From Cohnella luojiensis (GTDB taxonomy: Bacteria; Bacillota; Bacilli; Paenibacillales; Paenibacillaceae), in the NCBI RefSeq assembly GCF_004564235.1, contig NZ_SOMN01000004.1, forward strand, positions 141,469-205,468: DNA of 64,000 bases, written 5' to 3'. This document shows, in pieces, positions 20,284-29,379 of the stretch; within the stretch, counting starts at the first letter, position 1; the number at the start of each line of letters is the position of its first letter. Below the pieces are notes generated by a model, which saw nothing but the letters and a program-made list of their open reading frames with translations, was not told where the DNA came from and did not search any database. Made by a program: the position numbers and the translations under genes.

Positions 20284-21126
20284 GTGGCCGAGAGAAAAAA
20301 ACGCAATTCCGCTTTATTGAAAACGATAATCACGATCGTGATGGCCGTCTTTGCCGTTATCATGGTCATTCCTTTCATTTGGATGATATCAACGTCGTTC
20401 AAAGTAAACGGCGATGTCTTCAAATATCCGATCGACTGGATTCCGAAGAAGTGGCATTTCGAGAACTATAGGGAAGTGTGGACGGGGTCGAATCCTTTCT
20501 ATATTTTCTACATTAACTCTATCAAGATTACCGGCATTACGGTTGCGGGCAATATCTTAACAAGCGCAATGGCCGGATACGCGTTCGCGAAAATAAAGTT
20601 CAAAGGGCGGAACGTCCTTTTCTTGATGTATTTGTCGACGATGATGATTCCCGGTCAGGTGTTGCTCGTTCCCCGGTTCATTCTGTTCGACTGGATGAAA
20701 CTGATCAACACCCATTATTCGCTTATCTTGCCGGGATTGTTCACCGTGTTCGGCACCTTCCTGATGCGGCAATTTTTCAGCACGTTGCCAAATGAGCTAA
20801 TGGAGGCCGGTCGCGTGGACGGAGCCGGATACTGGCGCACCTTCTGGCAAATCTGCCTGCCGCTCACCAAGCCGGCGCTGGTGACTTTGTTCATCCTCAC
20901 CTTTACCTGGCACTGGAACGAATACGAGAATCCGCTCATTTTCCTCCGGGATAGGGATTTGTACACGCTGCCTCTCGGATTAACCAGCTACGTAGAGGAG
21001 TTCGGGACGAACTACGTCCTCACGATGGCCGCATCCGTCTCCGCGCTCTTGCCTCTTTTGGTCTTGGTCGTGGTTTGTCAGAAGTGGTTCGTTGAAGGGA
21101 TCGCAAGCTCGGGGTTGAAAGGTTAG
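20284..21126 (+). CDS. ABC sugar permease, UgpE/MalG type
   Basis: 280 residues from GTG 20284 with AAAGGAGA ten bases upstream. Six predicted membrane segments; EAA loop near residues 177-200 (MEAGRVDGAGYWRTFWQICLPLTKP); C-terminus WFVEGIASSGLKG typical of MalG-type permeases. Last gene of the two-component/ABC block; it converges with an AraC gene 15 bp away. Confidence 0.93.
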   Translation: MAERKKRNSALLKTIITIVMAVFAVIMVIPFIWMISTSFKVNGDVFKYPIDWIPKKWHFENYREVWTGSNPFYIFYINSIKITGITVAGNILTSAMAGYAFAKIKFKGRNVLFLMYLSTMMIPGQVLLVPRFILFDWMKLINTHYSLILPGLFTVFGTFLMRQFFSTLPNELMEAGRVDGAGYWRTFWQICLPLTKPALVTLFILTFTWHWNEYENPLIFLRDRDLYTLPLGLTSYVEEFGTNYVLTMAASVSALLPLLVLVVVCQKWFVEGIASSGLKG

Positions 21127-21141
21127 CAGACCGGCTGGAGC

Positions 21142-21990
21142 CTAATGTTCAATGTTGAAATTTCTATATTTGTTTCGGTAATCGTTCGGGGAGAGCCCTG
21201 TTTTCTTCCGAAACAGGCGGCTGAAATAGTTCGCGTCTTGGAACCCAAGCGAATAAGCGATCTCCGAAACCTTCTCCATGCTTGTAGTGAGCCGCTTCTG
21301 TGCCGACTCGACTTTGAACTGATGAATGTAAGCTAACGGCGGCATGCCCAGATCATCCATGAACAGCTTGCGCAGATAGGATTCGCTCACTTGGAATAGC
21401 TCGCTTAATGCTGCCACCTCTCCTGAATAATCCGGATGTATGGATAAGTAAGCCATGACCGCCTGCACTCTTGGATCTAAGCCTGGCAGCTGGTCTACGC
21501 GTTCGGCACCGTAATATTTATTGAGCATAAGCGCGAATAAACGTTCCAATCCGGATTGAAGCAGGATGGCTTGAGCGAAGGAATCTTCGGTAGAGTCTGC
21601 AAGCAGAGTATCTATAACCGGCTTAATGATCGCCATATTATAGCCGGAGTAGAGTATGGGGAGCTTCAGTACATCCGACCATTTCCTATTGTTAGATAGG
21701 CTAAGCTCTGCTATGAAGTTAATGCTGGTAAGGCGGACTCTCGAAGACACCGCATAACTCGTGATGTCCGATTGAGGGGGAAGCAGAATCAACTGGCCTG
21801 CAAGGGCGCCGTAGGAGATTCCGTTCACCGTGAAGCGGATTTCGCCTTCCTCCAGGCACCACAACACGTCGTGAGGAATACGGCGGGCATCGCGGATCCG
21901 CCAAGTATAGTCCAATTCGTAGGGAGTAATGTGCAAGAACGTAAGCTTAAGCGAGTTGAGGAAAAACCGGCCGTTCGTCTGACTGATCAC
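21142..21990 (-). CDS. AraC family transcriptional regulator
   Basis: 282 residues. N-terminal cupin-type sensor (GEIRFTVNGISYGALAGQLILLPPQ), C-terminal AraC double HTH (FQVSESYLRKLFMDDLGMPP, LGFQDANYFSRLFRKKTGLSPNDYR). Third gene of a - strand operon after a PhyH dioxygenase and a TIM-barrel isomerase, starting 13 bp after the isomerase stop, so it probably regulates that operon. Confidence 0.9.
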   Translation of the reverse strand: MISQTNGRFFLNSLKLTFLHITPYELDYTWRIRDARRIPHDVLWCLEEGEIRFTVNGISYGALAGQLILLPPQSDITSYAVSSRVRLTSINFIAELSLSNNRKWSDVLKLPILYSGYNMAIIKPVIDTLLADSTEDSFAQAILLQSGLERLFALMLNKYYGAERVDQLPGLDPRVQAVMAYLSIHPDYSGEVAALSELFQVSESYLRKLFMDDLGMPPLAYIHQFKVESAQKRLTTSMEKVSEIAYSLGFQDANYFSRLFRKKTGLSPNDYRNKYRNFNIEH

Positions 21991-22003
21991 TTGAATACCC
22001 CCG

Positions 22004-22933
22004 TTAGGAACAATACTCCGACCTACACTCCTTCCACAAAGCCGCCGCGATATCCTTCAGGACGAGAGCTTGCCGCGATCGGTCGGACAGCTCCGTTTCC
22101 CGTTGCAGCCGCTTATCGTACCTCGAGATCGCATAGCCGATAGGCCCAAGCTCGCATACGAACGGCAGTCTGTCGCCAGGCATCGCGTCCTGAAGCCAAT
22201 ATTTCATTCCTTTCCCCCACCACCTGCGAAAATGCTCCGTCATCGCTTGGCCCGCGGCCGATTCCATATCGATCTGAACTTGGTTGGCGCCTGAGATCCG
22301 TGCATGTAACGTGCCCGTTCGCTGGAGCAGCTCCTCGAAATAAGCTTCGGTCTTCTCGTCATATTCATCCATCGTGCCTGCTACCACGTAGTGTGACAAG
22401 TCGATGCTAAGCCTCATGCCAGGTATCGCCTTCACATAGTCGCATGTGCGGATGACGTCTTGCGTAATGCGCCCGCGATGCGTCTCGATATACAACGGAA
22501 TCCCTTCCTTGGCGCCCGCATCGGTCAATCCATCGAGCAGACGGATCGCTTCGTCGCCGATGACGTATTGGTCCATCACTTGGCCGTTCACGTACTGCGC
22601 GCCGAATTCGGCAGCACGCTTCAGGAAAGGAACAGCTTCTTCCCAAGTCCGAGGAAACGGAATAAGGTGCACGCCGAAGCTGAACCCGTACCGGTTCAAT
22701 AGCTGCCTCCACCTCCGTTGTTCCGCGGGCTCCGAAGGAAGACGTCCCAGTATCCCGTTGAATCCGGCTTCGGCCAACCGCTCAAACTTCTCCTCGTCCG
22801 ACCATTCCCTGTCTTGGCGTCCGCCATGGATTCCGCTCATCGCCCACCAGGATTGCTGAAGCTCCAGTCCCGGAGGGCTGGAGCTTCCGTCGTTGATGCG
22901 ATACCGATGTTGAAGCATCCGATCTCTAGTCAC
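22004..22933 (-). CDS. sugar phosphate isomerase/epimerase-like TIM barrel protein
   Basis: 309 residues resembling the xylose-isomerase-like TIM barrel (AP endonuclease 2) superfamily: metal-site style acidic and His residues in IYIETHRGRITQDV, LSIDLSHYVVAG and LHARISGANQVQ. Start GTG 22933 overlaps the TGA of the PhyH gene upstream (GTGA), a sign of translational coupling; ATG 22918 is an alternative. Reaction unknown; these proteins isomerise or epimerise keto-sugars or inositol derivatives. Confidence 0.75.
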   Translation of the reverse strand: MTRDRMLQHRYRINDGSSSPPGLELQQSWWAMSGIHGGRQDREWSDEEKFERLAEAGFNGILGRLPSEPAEQRRWRQLLNRYGFSFGVHLIPFPRTWEEAVPFLKRAAEFGAQYVNGQVMDQYVIGDEAIRLLDGLTDAGAKEGIPLYIETHRGRITQDVIRTCDYVKAIPGMRLSIDLSHYVVAGTMDEYDEKTEAYFEELLQRTGTLHARISGANQVQIDMESAAGQAMTEHFRRWWGKGMKYWLQDAMPGDRLPFVCELGPIGYAISRYDKRLQRETELSDRSRQALVLKDIAAALWKECRSEYCS

Positions 22934-23694
22934 AGCGTTGGAACCGTACCTCTAATGTCGTCGTTCAGATGTAGGCGGTCCTCCCCCGAGACGAGGAACG
23001 TCTTGATCCTCGACGTATCGCCGCCCCATTCCACCATCTTGAATTTCACTTCCGGCGTCGTGTAACGGACCGAGAAGGCGACTCGCGGGATGTTACTGTT
23101 GTTCGCTTCCGAACCGTGGAAAGTCGCTTCATTGAAAAAGGCGATTTGTCCGGGCGACATCTCCAAATCAACCGCTTTGGACTCATCGACCGTTTCGGCC
23201 GCTAGACCTTGCTCGAATACGCTATTGTCATCACCTAGGGCTACATGAGCAATGTGCTGCTTGTGCGTGCCCGGGATTACGCGCAAGCAGCCGTTTTCCT
23301 TGATCGAGAAGCCAAGGCTCATCCACGCGGTAGCGTTGATCGCAGGCTCCATCGGCCAATAGTTAATGTCTTGGTGCCACGGAATGAACTTGCCGTTGCC
23401 AGGCTCCTTGTACCAGAAGTGCATTGCCCAGAGCACGAGATCCGGCCCTAATATTTGTTGAATGGCGTTCACGATACTCGGATGCGTGGCTAGCTCATAA
23501 GCCCATCGGTGATGGTGATGCCACGCCGATAGATTGGTTTTCGTCGGTCCCGGCTCGTACTTGGACTGACCGAGCACCTTGAAGAACTCATTGTAAAACC
23601 TGTCCGACTCCTCCAAGCTCAAGCCTTGAGTCGGTCCGCTATACCCTTCTTCAACGTACTGCCGCTTGGAGAAATCCTGGCCTTTGGTAATCAT
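22930..23694 (-). CDS. phytanoyl-CoA dioxygenase (PhyH) family protein 3
   Basis: 254 residues. HHHHRW motif near residue 60, H-x-D in IPWHQDINYW, NGCLRVIPGTHK, distal His in FFNEATFHGSEAN and Arg in RVAFSVRYTTPE: a full Fe(II)/2-oxoglutarate site. First gene of a three-gene operon with an isomerase and an AraC regulator, so the hydroxylated product may feed the isomerase. Distinct in sequence from PhyH 1 and 2. Confidence 0.86.
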   Translation of the reverse strand: MITKGQDFSKRQYVEEGYSGPTQGLSLEESDRFYNEFFKVLGQSKYEPGPTKTNLSAWHHHHRWAYELATHPSIVNAIQQILGPDLVLWAMHFWYKEPGNGKFIPWHQDINYWPMEPAINATAWMSLGFSIKENGCLRVIPGTHKQHIAHVALGDDNSVFEQGLAAETVDESKAVDLEMSPGQIAFFNEATFHGSEANNSNIPRVAFSVRYTTPEVKFKMVEWGGDTSRIKTFLVSGEDRLHLNDDIRGTVPTL

Positions 23695-23980
23695 GTTCTC
23701 CGCCTCCCGAGTTGGAAATGCTGATCATGCCTTCATTATAGTGAAGGGCAATTCCGAGAACGAGGCGGTGAAACGGCTATTCCTAGCACAAAACGCTTTT
23801 TATTAATATGGCTCTTAAGTTAGATGAAGCAGCCGATTGAAACCTTCGCCTGTGAATTTTCTACGATTGAATCGATAACAAAATTCGTCCAAATAGCCAC
23901 TTAGCTCAGGAAGCGGTACTCATAACATGAAGAGGATATCCCATGCTGCTACTTAAACCGCCACCCCGCCTCCGTTTACA

Positions 23981-24170
23981 AATCTAAGTGTAAAATAGTC
24001 AGTTAGTCTCAAGGAACAGGTATCATTTTCAAATCTAATTGCAAAACATGCAATTAGTTGAAGTCAATTAGCCCAATATCGGAGTTTAGCCGGAAACTAA
24101 GTGTATATTCTGCACGTAGTTGATCCAACTGGAGGGAATCTGAGTTTCTTAATGTATATTTTGCAACTAA
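23981..24170. repeat. degenerate 51-bp repeat array D, about four copies
   Basis: Four diverged units with marker TCTAAGTG/TCTAATTG/ACTAAGTG/TCTTAATG at 23984, 24035, 24097 and 24148 (position of the C). Steps are 51, 62 and 51 bp, i.e. the same 51-bp period with an 11-bp insertion in the middle. Copies share a TAAGTGTA-like stretch followed by a GTAGTTGA/CAGTTAGT-like stretch. No gene in 23695-24200; the remainder is the presumed promoter of the PhyH operon. Confidence 0.65.
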
Positions 24171-24200
24171 CCTCTTCTGCGCAACTGGTCACGGTACTCT

Positions 24201-26453
24201 TTAATAGACCCGAATCTCCGTAACCTCCGCATAGGCCGACCCGTTCGTCTGCTCTACGACTAGGCGCAAGCGCTCCGTCACGGCCGGCTTGGCAAGCGTA
24301 TGCCTTCTCGTCCGTCTCCAGTTATCCGTTATGCGTTCAAGCAACGTCCACTTGCCATCCTGCCAGGCCTCAAGCCTATAAGTATGGACCAGCTCCGGGA
24401 ACACTTCGAACGGGGTCCGATGATGGTGTAGATTGATCAGATCCTCATTGACGTCATCGTTGAACGTAAGCTGAACTTCGCCAATCGTCTGAACGGAAGG
24501 CCAGGACAACTCCAGCCATTGCTCATGATTGTCCCCCGAGTCCATTCTTTCCGAGATCCAGAGGTTTGGACCTCCATAAGGCCGCAAATATCCGTTAATC
24601 GCTTTGGTTGCCTTGTAGGCTCGCGTGTCCGAGAGCAGTCTAAAGCAGAATGGCGTACGCACCAGCTTCTTCGAGCTCCACTGGATGACCGGCTGATCCG
24701 GTTGGTGATCCTCCAGAGAAGAGGATACGAGCGGTTTCTCCCCCTTGGCGAAGGATAGAATTCCCGTCATCGGAGTTTCGGATAGATAGAGCCGGATCCG
24801 CTCGTTCTTCTTGACAACGAGGAATCCGTTCCGTGCCGTATCGGGACGCCAAGGGAGCTCCGCTCTCACCCATTGCTTCTCTCCTGCCGTTACGGCGATT
24901 GAAGTGCTGATTTGCAGTTCGGAAGGAACATAATTCTCCTCCCGTCCCGTATCCCAGAGCTCTAACTCCAGAGTCGTTTCCTCTTCCGCGTCCAGCAGCA
25001 GCTCGATCGTGCCGATCTCCCCGTCCACGGGAATAAGCTGGCCCGCATCGTTAGCCAGCTCGTAGGTACTTGCGCCGCTGGTTATTTCGAGCCGGCGAAG
25101 CTCGCTAGAAGCCTTGATGGTCGCATGCCGCGCCAGGTCCGCGGAATCCTCGTTACGAACGCCTAACAGAGACGCGTCTGCGCGCAGCATAACTTGCTGC
25201 AACTCCTTCATCCTCGTACGATGAAGCTCTCTCGGCGAGATCCCGTACCGAACGCTCAGCGCAGTACCGGCTCCCGCCGCTTCGCCAATGACGGCGCAAG
25301 TCGCCATGACACGAGTCGTTCCGAACGCGACATGGGTTGCGCTTACGTTCCGTCCGGCGAACATCATGTTCCTAACGTTATTCGAGTAGAGCGAACGGAA
25401 CGGAATATGGTAGTTGCCGTCGGAATACAAATGCTTGGAGCCGCTCTCTGTCGAATACATGCCTTGCGGCGGATGAAGATCAATGGACCAGCCTCCGAAG
25501 GCGATTCGGTCCTCGAAACGGGTCTGCGCCAGGATATCGTTCTGGTTCAGTACGTAATCCCCGATGAACCGGCGATATTCCCGCTTGCCGGGCAATGCCC
25601 CCACCCATTCCAACGTCAGGTTGGCCGAATCGAACTTGCCGGAATTCTTGATATAGTCCCAGATTCCGTAGATGACCGACCAGAGCTCGTCGCGGATCCG
25701 TTCGTTCTCATGGACGGTATCATGCTCTCCGCCCCACTCTATCCACCAATAGTGACAGCCGGAGTCCCCGCTTCGTATAACTCTTTTGATCGGAATCGTC
25801 GTTTGCGCGATGTCCTTAGCGAACTTAGGAGCTAAGTAGCGGACCGGTTCGCCGACATCCTTCGTATAGAACAAAATCGTGCTTCCAAGCGTGATATCGT
25901 CCGCCTTTTCCGGAGCCCAATCTTCACCGTATTCGTGCTGCGCCTCACGTCCAATCCGGAATGCCGCTCCTGCCAGGAAGCCGATCAGTCCGTCTCCCGT
26001 GCAATCGATGTACATGCTGCTCTCGAACTTGATCCTACGCTCCGATCCCATCATCCAACCGGTAACGCTGATGATGCGCCGATCGTTCTCTTCGCCGTCG
26101 GCATCCACCTCGTGCACGTCCGTATTCAGGAACAACTGGATATTCGCTTCCGCCCGCACCGTCTCCAACACGACCAGATCCCAAATATACGGATTCCCTT
26201 CGGGATTACGGAACTGATTCTCGACGAACATCTCGCCCATAATTCCGGTTTCCCTCGCATACCGCTGCACGCCGTGACCCGTTGCTCCGCATACCCACAC
26301 CCGCACCTCGCTGCTCGAGTTGCCGCCCAGAACCGGACGGTTATGGACAAGCGACACCGTTTGACCCTGTCGCGCAGCTGCCACTGCCGCGCAGACGCCC
26401 GCCAGACCTCCACCGACAACTGTTATATCTGATTTTACTTTCTCATCACGCAT
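24201..26453 (-). CDS. large FAD-dependent oxidoreductase (FAD_oxidored family)
   Basis: About 750 residues. N-terminal FAD-binding Rossmann motif VVGGGLAGVCAAVAAARQG, followed by HNRPVLGGNSSSEVRVWVCG, a segment typical of the FAD_oxidored family found in polysaccharide and sugar gene clusters. MYIDCTGDGLIGFLAG is the second conserved flavoprotein motif. The C-terminal about 200 residues look like a beta-sandwich accessory domain. ATG 26453 is chosen because AGAGG lies nine bases upstream; an in-frame GTG at 26462 overlaps it. Substrate unknown. Divergent from an AraC gene that likely controls it. Confidence 0.82.
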   Translation of the reverse strand: MRDEKVKSDITVVGGGLAGVCAAVAAARQGQTVSLVHNRPVLGGNSSSEVRVWVCGATGHGVQRYARETGIMGEMFVENQFRNPEGNPYIWDLVVLETVRAEANIQLFLNTDVHEVDADGEENDRRIISVTGWMMGSERRIKFESSMYIDCTGDGLIGFLAGAAFRIGREAQHEYGEDWAPEKADDITLGSTILFYTKDVGEPVRYLAPKFAKDIAQTTIPIKRVIRSGDSGCHYWWIEWGGEHDTVHENERIRDELWSVIYGIWDYIKNSGKFDSANLTLEWVGALPGKREYRRFIGDYVLNQNDILAQTRFEDRIAFGGWSIDLHPPQGMYSTESGSKHLYSDGNYHIPFRSLYSNNVRNMMFAGRNVSATHVAFGTTRVMATCAVIGEAAGAGTALSVRYGISPRELHRTRMKELQQVMLRADASLLGVRNEDSADLARHATIKASSELRRLEITSGASTYELANDAGQLIPVDGEIGTIELLLDAEEETTLELELWDTGREENYVPSELQISTSIAVTAGEKQWVRAELPWRPDTARNGFLVVKKNERIRLYLSETPMTGILSFAKGEKPLVSSSLEDHQPDQPVIQWSSKKLVRTPFCFRLLSDTRAYKATKAINGYLRPYGGPNLWISERMDSGDNHEQWLELSWPSVQTIGEVQLTFNDDVNEDLINLHHHRTPFEVFPELVHTYRLEAWQDGKWTLLERITDNWRRTRRHTLAKPAVTERLRLVVEQTNGSAYAEVTEIRVY

Positions 26454-26588
26454 GAGTAGCACCTCTTCACTAGGAAGTTATTCAAGTAATAATCATACTT
26501 TACCTAAAATATTAGACATCCGACATGCAATAAATTATCATGGACTATATACTTTATTTCATTGAATCGAATCGGATGCGAGGCGTTC

Positions 26589-27362
26589 ATGACGATGAGC
26601 AAGTATTTTAGTCCGACATTGCTTACCCATACCCATTGGATCAACAAAGAGAAGTTCCTTTATGACGTAGATACCTATGCTTCTTGGACTCTATTCGTCG
26701 TTGAAGAAGGCTCTTTCTCCTACCGAATTCGCGAGTCGGAGGGAGAAGCGCGATTCGGCGATCTCGTCCTTTGCCCCCCGCACACTGCCTTCCATCGCAA
26801 AGTCACAAGCTCGCTCACCTTTCACTTCTACCAGTTCGATTGGGATCGGGATGAGACTTCCTATGGGCTTATTAAGCTCAAGGACACCGGGCGCCTCTCC
26901 TCTAACTTGGATTATTTGAAACGCGTATCGACGGACGAGGATAAGGCATCGATGTTCGAGCACAAGAGCCATTACTTAGCGGACTTACTGTTCATGGCAG
27001 GTTCGCAAGAGAGAGCTCTCGATGCCCTTAAAGACGAGACGGATCCCGTCACGCTCAAGGCGCGGCTGTGGATGGAACGCCATTACTCGGAACCGATCAA
27101 CTTCCAGAAGCTGGCCGGTACGCTCGGCATCAGCCCCGTGCAGTTAACCCGGCGATTTACCCGGAGCCAAGGGGTAACCCCGATCAGCTATCTTACGTGC
27201 CTCCGCCTGAAGAGATCGTGCGATTTGCTGCTGGAAACTCACCTTACCCTCGATCAGATCGCGAGAGAGTGCGGGTATGAGAACGGCTTCTACTTGAGCC
27301 GCGTCTTCTCCAAACGAATGAATATGAGCCCTTCGCAATATCGATTGACTTTCAAGATGTGA
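26589..27362 (+). CDS. AraC family transcriptional regulator
   Basis: 257 residues from ATG 26589 (CGAGG five bases upstream). N-terminal cupin-like sensor (VVEEGSFSYRIRESEGEARFGDLVLCPP), C-terminal AraC double HTH (LGISPVQLTRRFTRSQGVTP, CGYENGFYLSRVFSKRMNMSPSQYR). Divergent from the FAD oxidoreductase, its likely target. A strong inverted repeat follows the stop immediately. Confidence 0.9.
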   Translation: MTMSKYFSPTLLTHTHWINKEKFLYDVDTYASWTLFVVEEGSFSYRIRESEGEARFGDLVLCPPHTAFHRKVTSSLTFHFYQFDWDRDETSYGLIKLKDTGRLSSNLDYLKRVSTDEDKASMFEHKSHYLADLLFMAGSQERALDALKDETDPVTLKARLWMERHYSEPINFQKLAGTLGISPVQLTRRFTRSQGVTPISYLTCLRLKRSCDLLLETHLTLDQIARECGYENGFYLSRVFSKRMNMSPSQYRLTFKM

Positions 27363-27422
27363 GAAACAATAAACGACTGCATGAAGGCATGTAGATGCCC
27401 TGATGCAGTCGTTTATTGTTTC
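27363..27422. terminator. bidirectional terminator between convergent genes
   Basis: Perfect 20-bp inverted repeat with arms 27363-27382 and 27403-27422 and a second small stem (GGCAT/ATGCC) in the loop. It lies one base after the AraC stop and 7 bp from the end of the small frameshifted ORF on the other strand, so it can serve both. Confidence 0.85.
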
Positions 27423-27429
27423 GCGCCAT

Positions 27430-27617
27430 TTACTTCTTCCACACTGAAGCGTACTTCTTGCGGTATTTCGGGTCGGGGTCGCTCTTCGCTAGATTGCACA
27501 GAAACTGCGCGGCTCGCGAACGGAGATGGTTTTCCTTATGGGGTTAACTCCGCCGTAGCGTATGTCCGTGTCTTCGGATTTAAGATTTGCAACGATGGTT
27601 TGAGCATACGTATCCAT
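27430..27617 (-). pseudogene. small ORF with single-base frameshift, family unknown
   Basis: ATG 27617 has AGAGG seven bases upstream and follows the FAH gene by 16 bp. Frame 1 reads DTYAQTIVANLKSEDTD and on to RYGGVNP, then runs to a stop at 27489. Shifting by one base at the CCCC run just after GVN gives HKENHLRSRAAQFLCNLAK followed by SDPDPKYRKKYASVWKK and a stop at 27430. The two halves join into one plausible 62-residue basic protein. Either a base was lost from the C run, or this is a sequencing error. I do not recognise the family. Confidence 0.5.
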
Positions 27618-27633
27618 AAGATTGCCTCTAGAC

Positions 27634-28533
27634 TTAGGAATCAGCGATCAAGCGGTTAGTCAGCCGGCCTAGCTTCTCGATCTCGATGGTCATCTCGTCG
27701 CCCGGCTTCAAGTAAATTTGTTTCTCCGGCGGATATCCAAGGACTACCCCTTCAGGCGTACCCGTCAATATGATGTCGCCCGGGACCAGCGTCAAATGCT
27801 GGGAAATATAGCTCACGATTTCATCGCAGTAAAAAATCATATCCGACGTATTGGAGCTCTGACGAATTTCCCCGTTCACGAGAGTGCGCATGGAAAGGTC
27901 ATTCGGGTTGCCGACTTCGTCGGCCGTGACGAGGTAAGGACCGAGCGGACTGAAGTCGTCGCATACTTTGCCAAGCATCCATTGGCTCGTACGCAGCTGC
28001 AGATCGCGCGCGGACAAATCGTTAACGACGGCGTAGCCGAACACGTGATCAAGCGCTTTTTCCTTCGATACCGCTTTCGTTGGCTTGCCTATGATAATGA
28101 CCAGCTCGCATTCATAGTCCATTTTCTTCGTCACGCTGGGAACCGCAATGTCCTGCATATGGCCTGTTAACGTATTGCTGAATTTATTGAATAGGATGGG
28201 GAACTCGGGAATCGGCGCGTTCGTCTCTTCGGCATGTTTACGATAATTAAGTCCTACGCAGATGATTTTGCTAGGACGCGTCACGCACGGGCCCCAGCTA
28301 ATATCGTCCTCGTTAACGAAGTAATCGGCATTGCCATCTGTCGGTAACCTATCGACATAGGCTTGTAGCGAAGCCAAGGCTTCCTTGCCATTCTCGATGA
28401 CGGACATCACATCCGTCGACACCCGGCCATCGGCGGGATGAACGCTTAACGCTTTCTCTAGATCGACGATTCCCTTATCCGTCTTAATTCCTAGGGTTGA
28501 TTTGCCTTCTTTAATCATCGTAAGCAGCTTCAT
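27634..28533 (-). CDS. fumarylacetoacetate hydrolase (FAH) family protein
   Basis: 299 residues. Conserved FAH signatures: ICVGLNYRKHAEE, metal ligands in DYECELVIIIG, VVNDLSARDLQ, and LTGTPEGVVLG. FAH proteins are metal-dependent C-C hydrolases or lyases of diketo acids. Together with the SDR enzyme directly upstream this resembles the last steps of the oxidative L-fuconate/L-rhamnonate route, where an SDR oxidises a 2-keto-3-deoxy acid and an FAH enzyme cleaves the diketo product. Ribosome site GGAGG seven bases before ATG. Confidence 0.9.
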   Translation of the reverse strand: MKLLTMIKEGKSTLGIKTDKGIVDLEKALSVHPADGRVSTDVMSVIENGKEALASLQAYVDRLPTDGNADYFVNEDDISWGPCVTRPSKIICVGLNYRKHAEETNAPIPEFPILFNKFSNTLTGHMQDIAVPSVTKKMDYECELVIIIGKPTKAVSKEKALDHVFGYAVVNDLSARDLQLRTSQWMLGKVCDDFSPLGPYLVTADEVGNPNDLSMRTLVNGEIRQSSNTSDMIFYCDEIVSYISQHLTLVPGDIILTGTPEGVVLGYPPEKQIYLKPGDEMTIEIEKLGRLTNRLIADS

Positions 28534-28567
28534 CTCATAACCTCCAAGGTTAGTAATCTATTATTGT

Positions 28568-29341
28568 TTAGGCATCTTTGCCGAATGTCGCTCCGCCATC
28601 GATGTAAAGCGGGGAACCCATCATGAATTTCGATTCATCGGATGCCAGATAAAGCGCGGCATAGGCGACATCGATAGGACGGCCTAATTCGCCGCTCAAT
28701 TGCCGTTTCTTAATGCCTTCCAACGCCTTCTCGGGATCGTCATAAGCGGTTTTTAAGTAATTTTCCACGAAAGGAGTGAGAATCGTACCGGGGAGCAGCG
28801 CGTTCACCCGAATCCCGTAAGCCGCATAGTCAACCTGCATCGACTTCGTCAGGGCGAGCACCGCTCCCTTGGTCGCCGAGTAAACCGCTCTCTTCGCAAG
28901 TCCGATCTCGGCGATGCAGGAGGACATGTTGATAATGGAGCCGCATTTCTTCTCTATCATATGAGGTACGATATATTTGCTTGGCAGGAATACGCCATTC
29001 ACGTTAACCTTCATAACCCGCTCCCATACATCGAGCTCAAGCTCATGAAGCGCTCCTACTCCGCTAATTCCGGCGTTGTTAAACAAGACGTCGATGCGAT
29101 CGTATTTCTCGATGATTCTTTCAACCATCGCTTTCACCGATTCCGGGTTCGTCACGTCCGCTTGAATAAACAGCGCTTCCCCGCCCGATTGGTCGATTTC
29201 CTTTACCGTCGCTTGTCCGTTCGGCTCCGACAGGTCGTTAACGATAACTTTGGCACCCTCGGATGCGAACAATAGCGCGGTTGTCTTACCGATTCCCGAG
29301 CCTGCGCCCGTGATCACGGTAATCTTATCCTTTAATCTCAT
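28568..29341 (-). CDS. SDR family oxidoreductase, possible 2-keto-3-deoxy-fuconate/rhamnonate dehydrogenase
   Basis: 257 residues from ATG 29341 (an in-frame upstream extension to 29416 lacks SDR homology). Cofactor motif TGAGSGIG at about residues 12-19, NNAG near 91, catalytic Ser (NMSS) and YSATK (Tyr and Lys), and GG near the C-terminus: a classical short-chain dehydrogenase. Substrate assignment rests only on the FAH neighbour, 34 bp downstream, and on the IclR regulator upstream. Confidence 0.88.
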   Translation of the reverse strand: MRLKDKITVITGAGSGIGKTTALLFASEGAKVIVNDLSEPNGQATVKEIDQSGGEALFIQADVTNPESVKAMVERIIEKYDRIDVLFNNAGISGVGALHELELDVWERVMKVNVNGVFLPSKYIVPHMIEKKCGSIINMSSCIAEIGLAKRAVYSATKGAVLALTKSMQVDYAAYGIRVNALLPGTILTPFVENYLKTAYDDPEKALEGIKKRQLSGELGRPIDVAYAALYLASDESKFMMGSPLYIDGGATFGKDA

Positions 29342-29379
29342 GCCTGTACACTCTCTTTCTATGTAAGCGGTCGTTTCCG

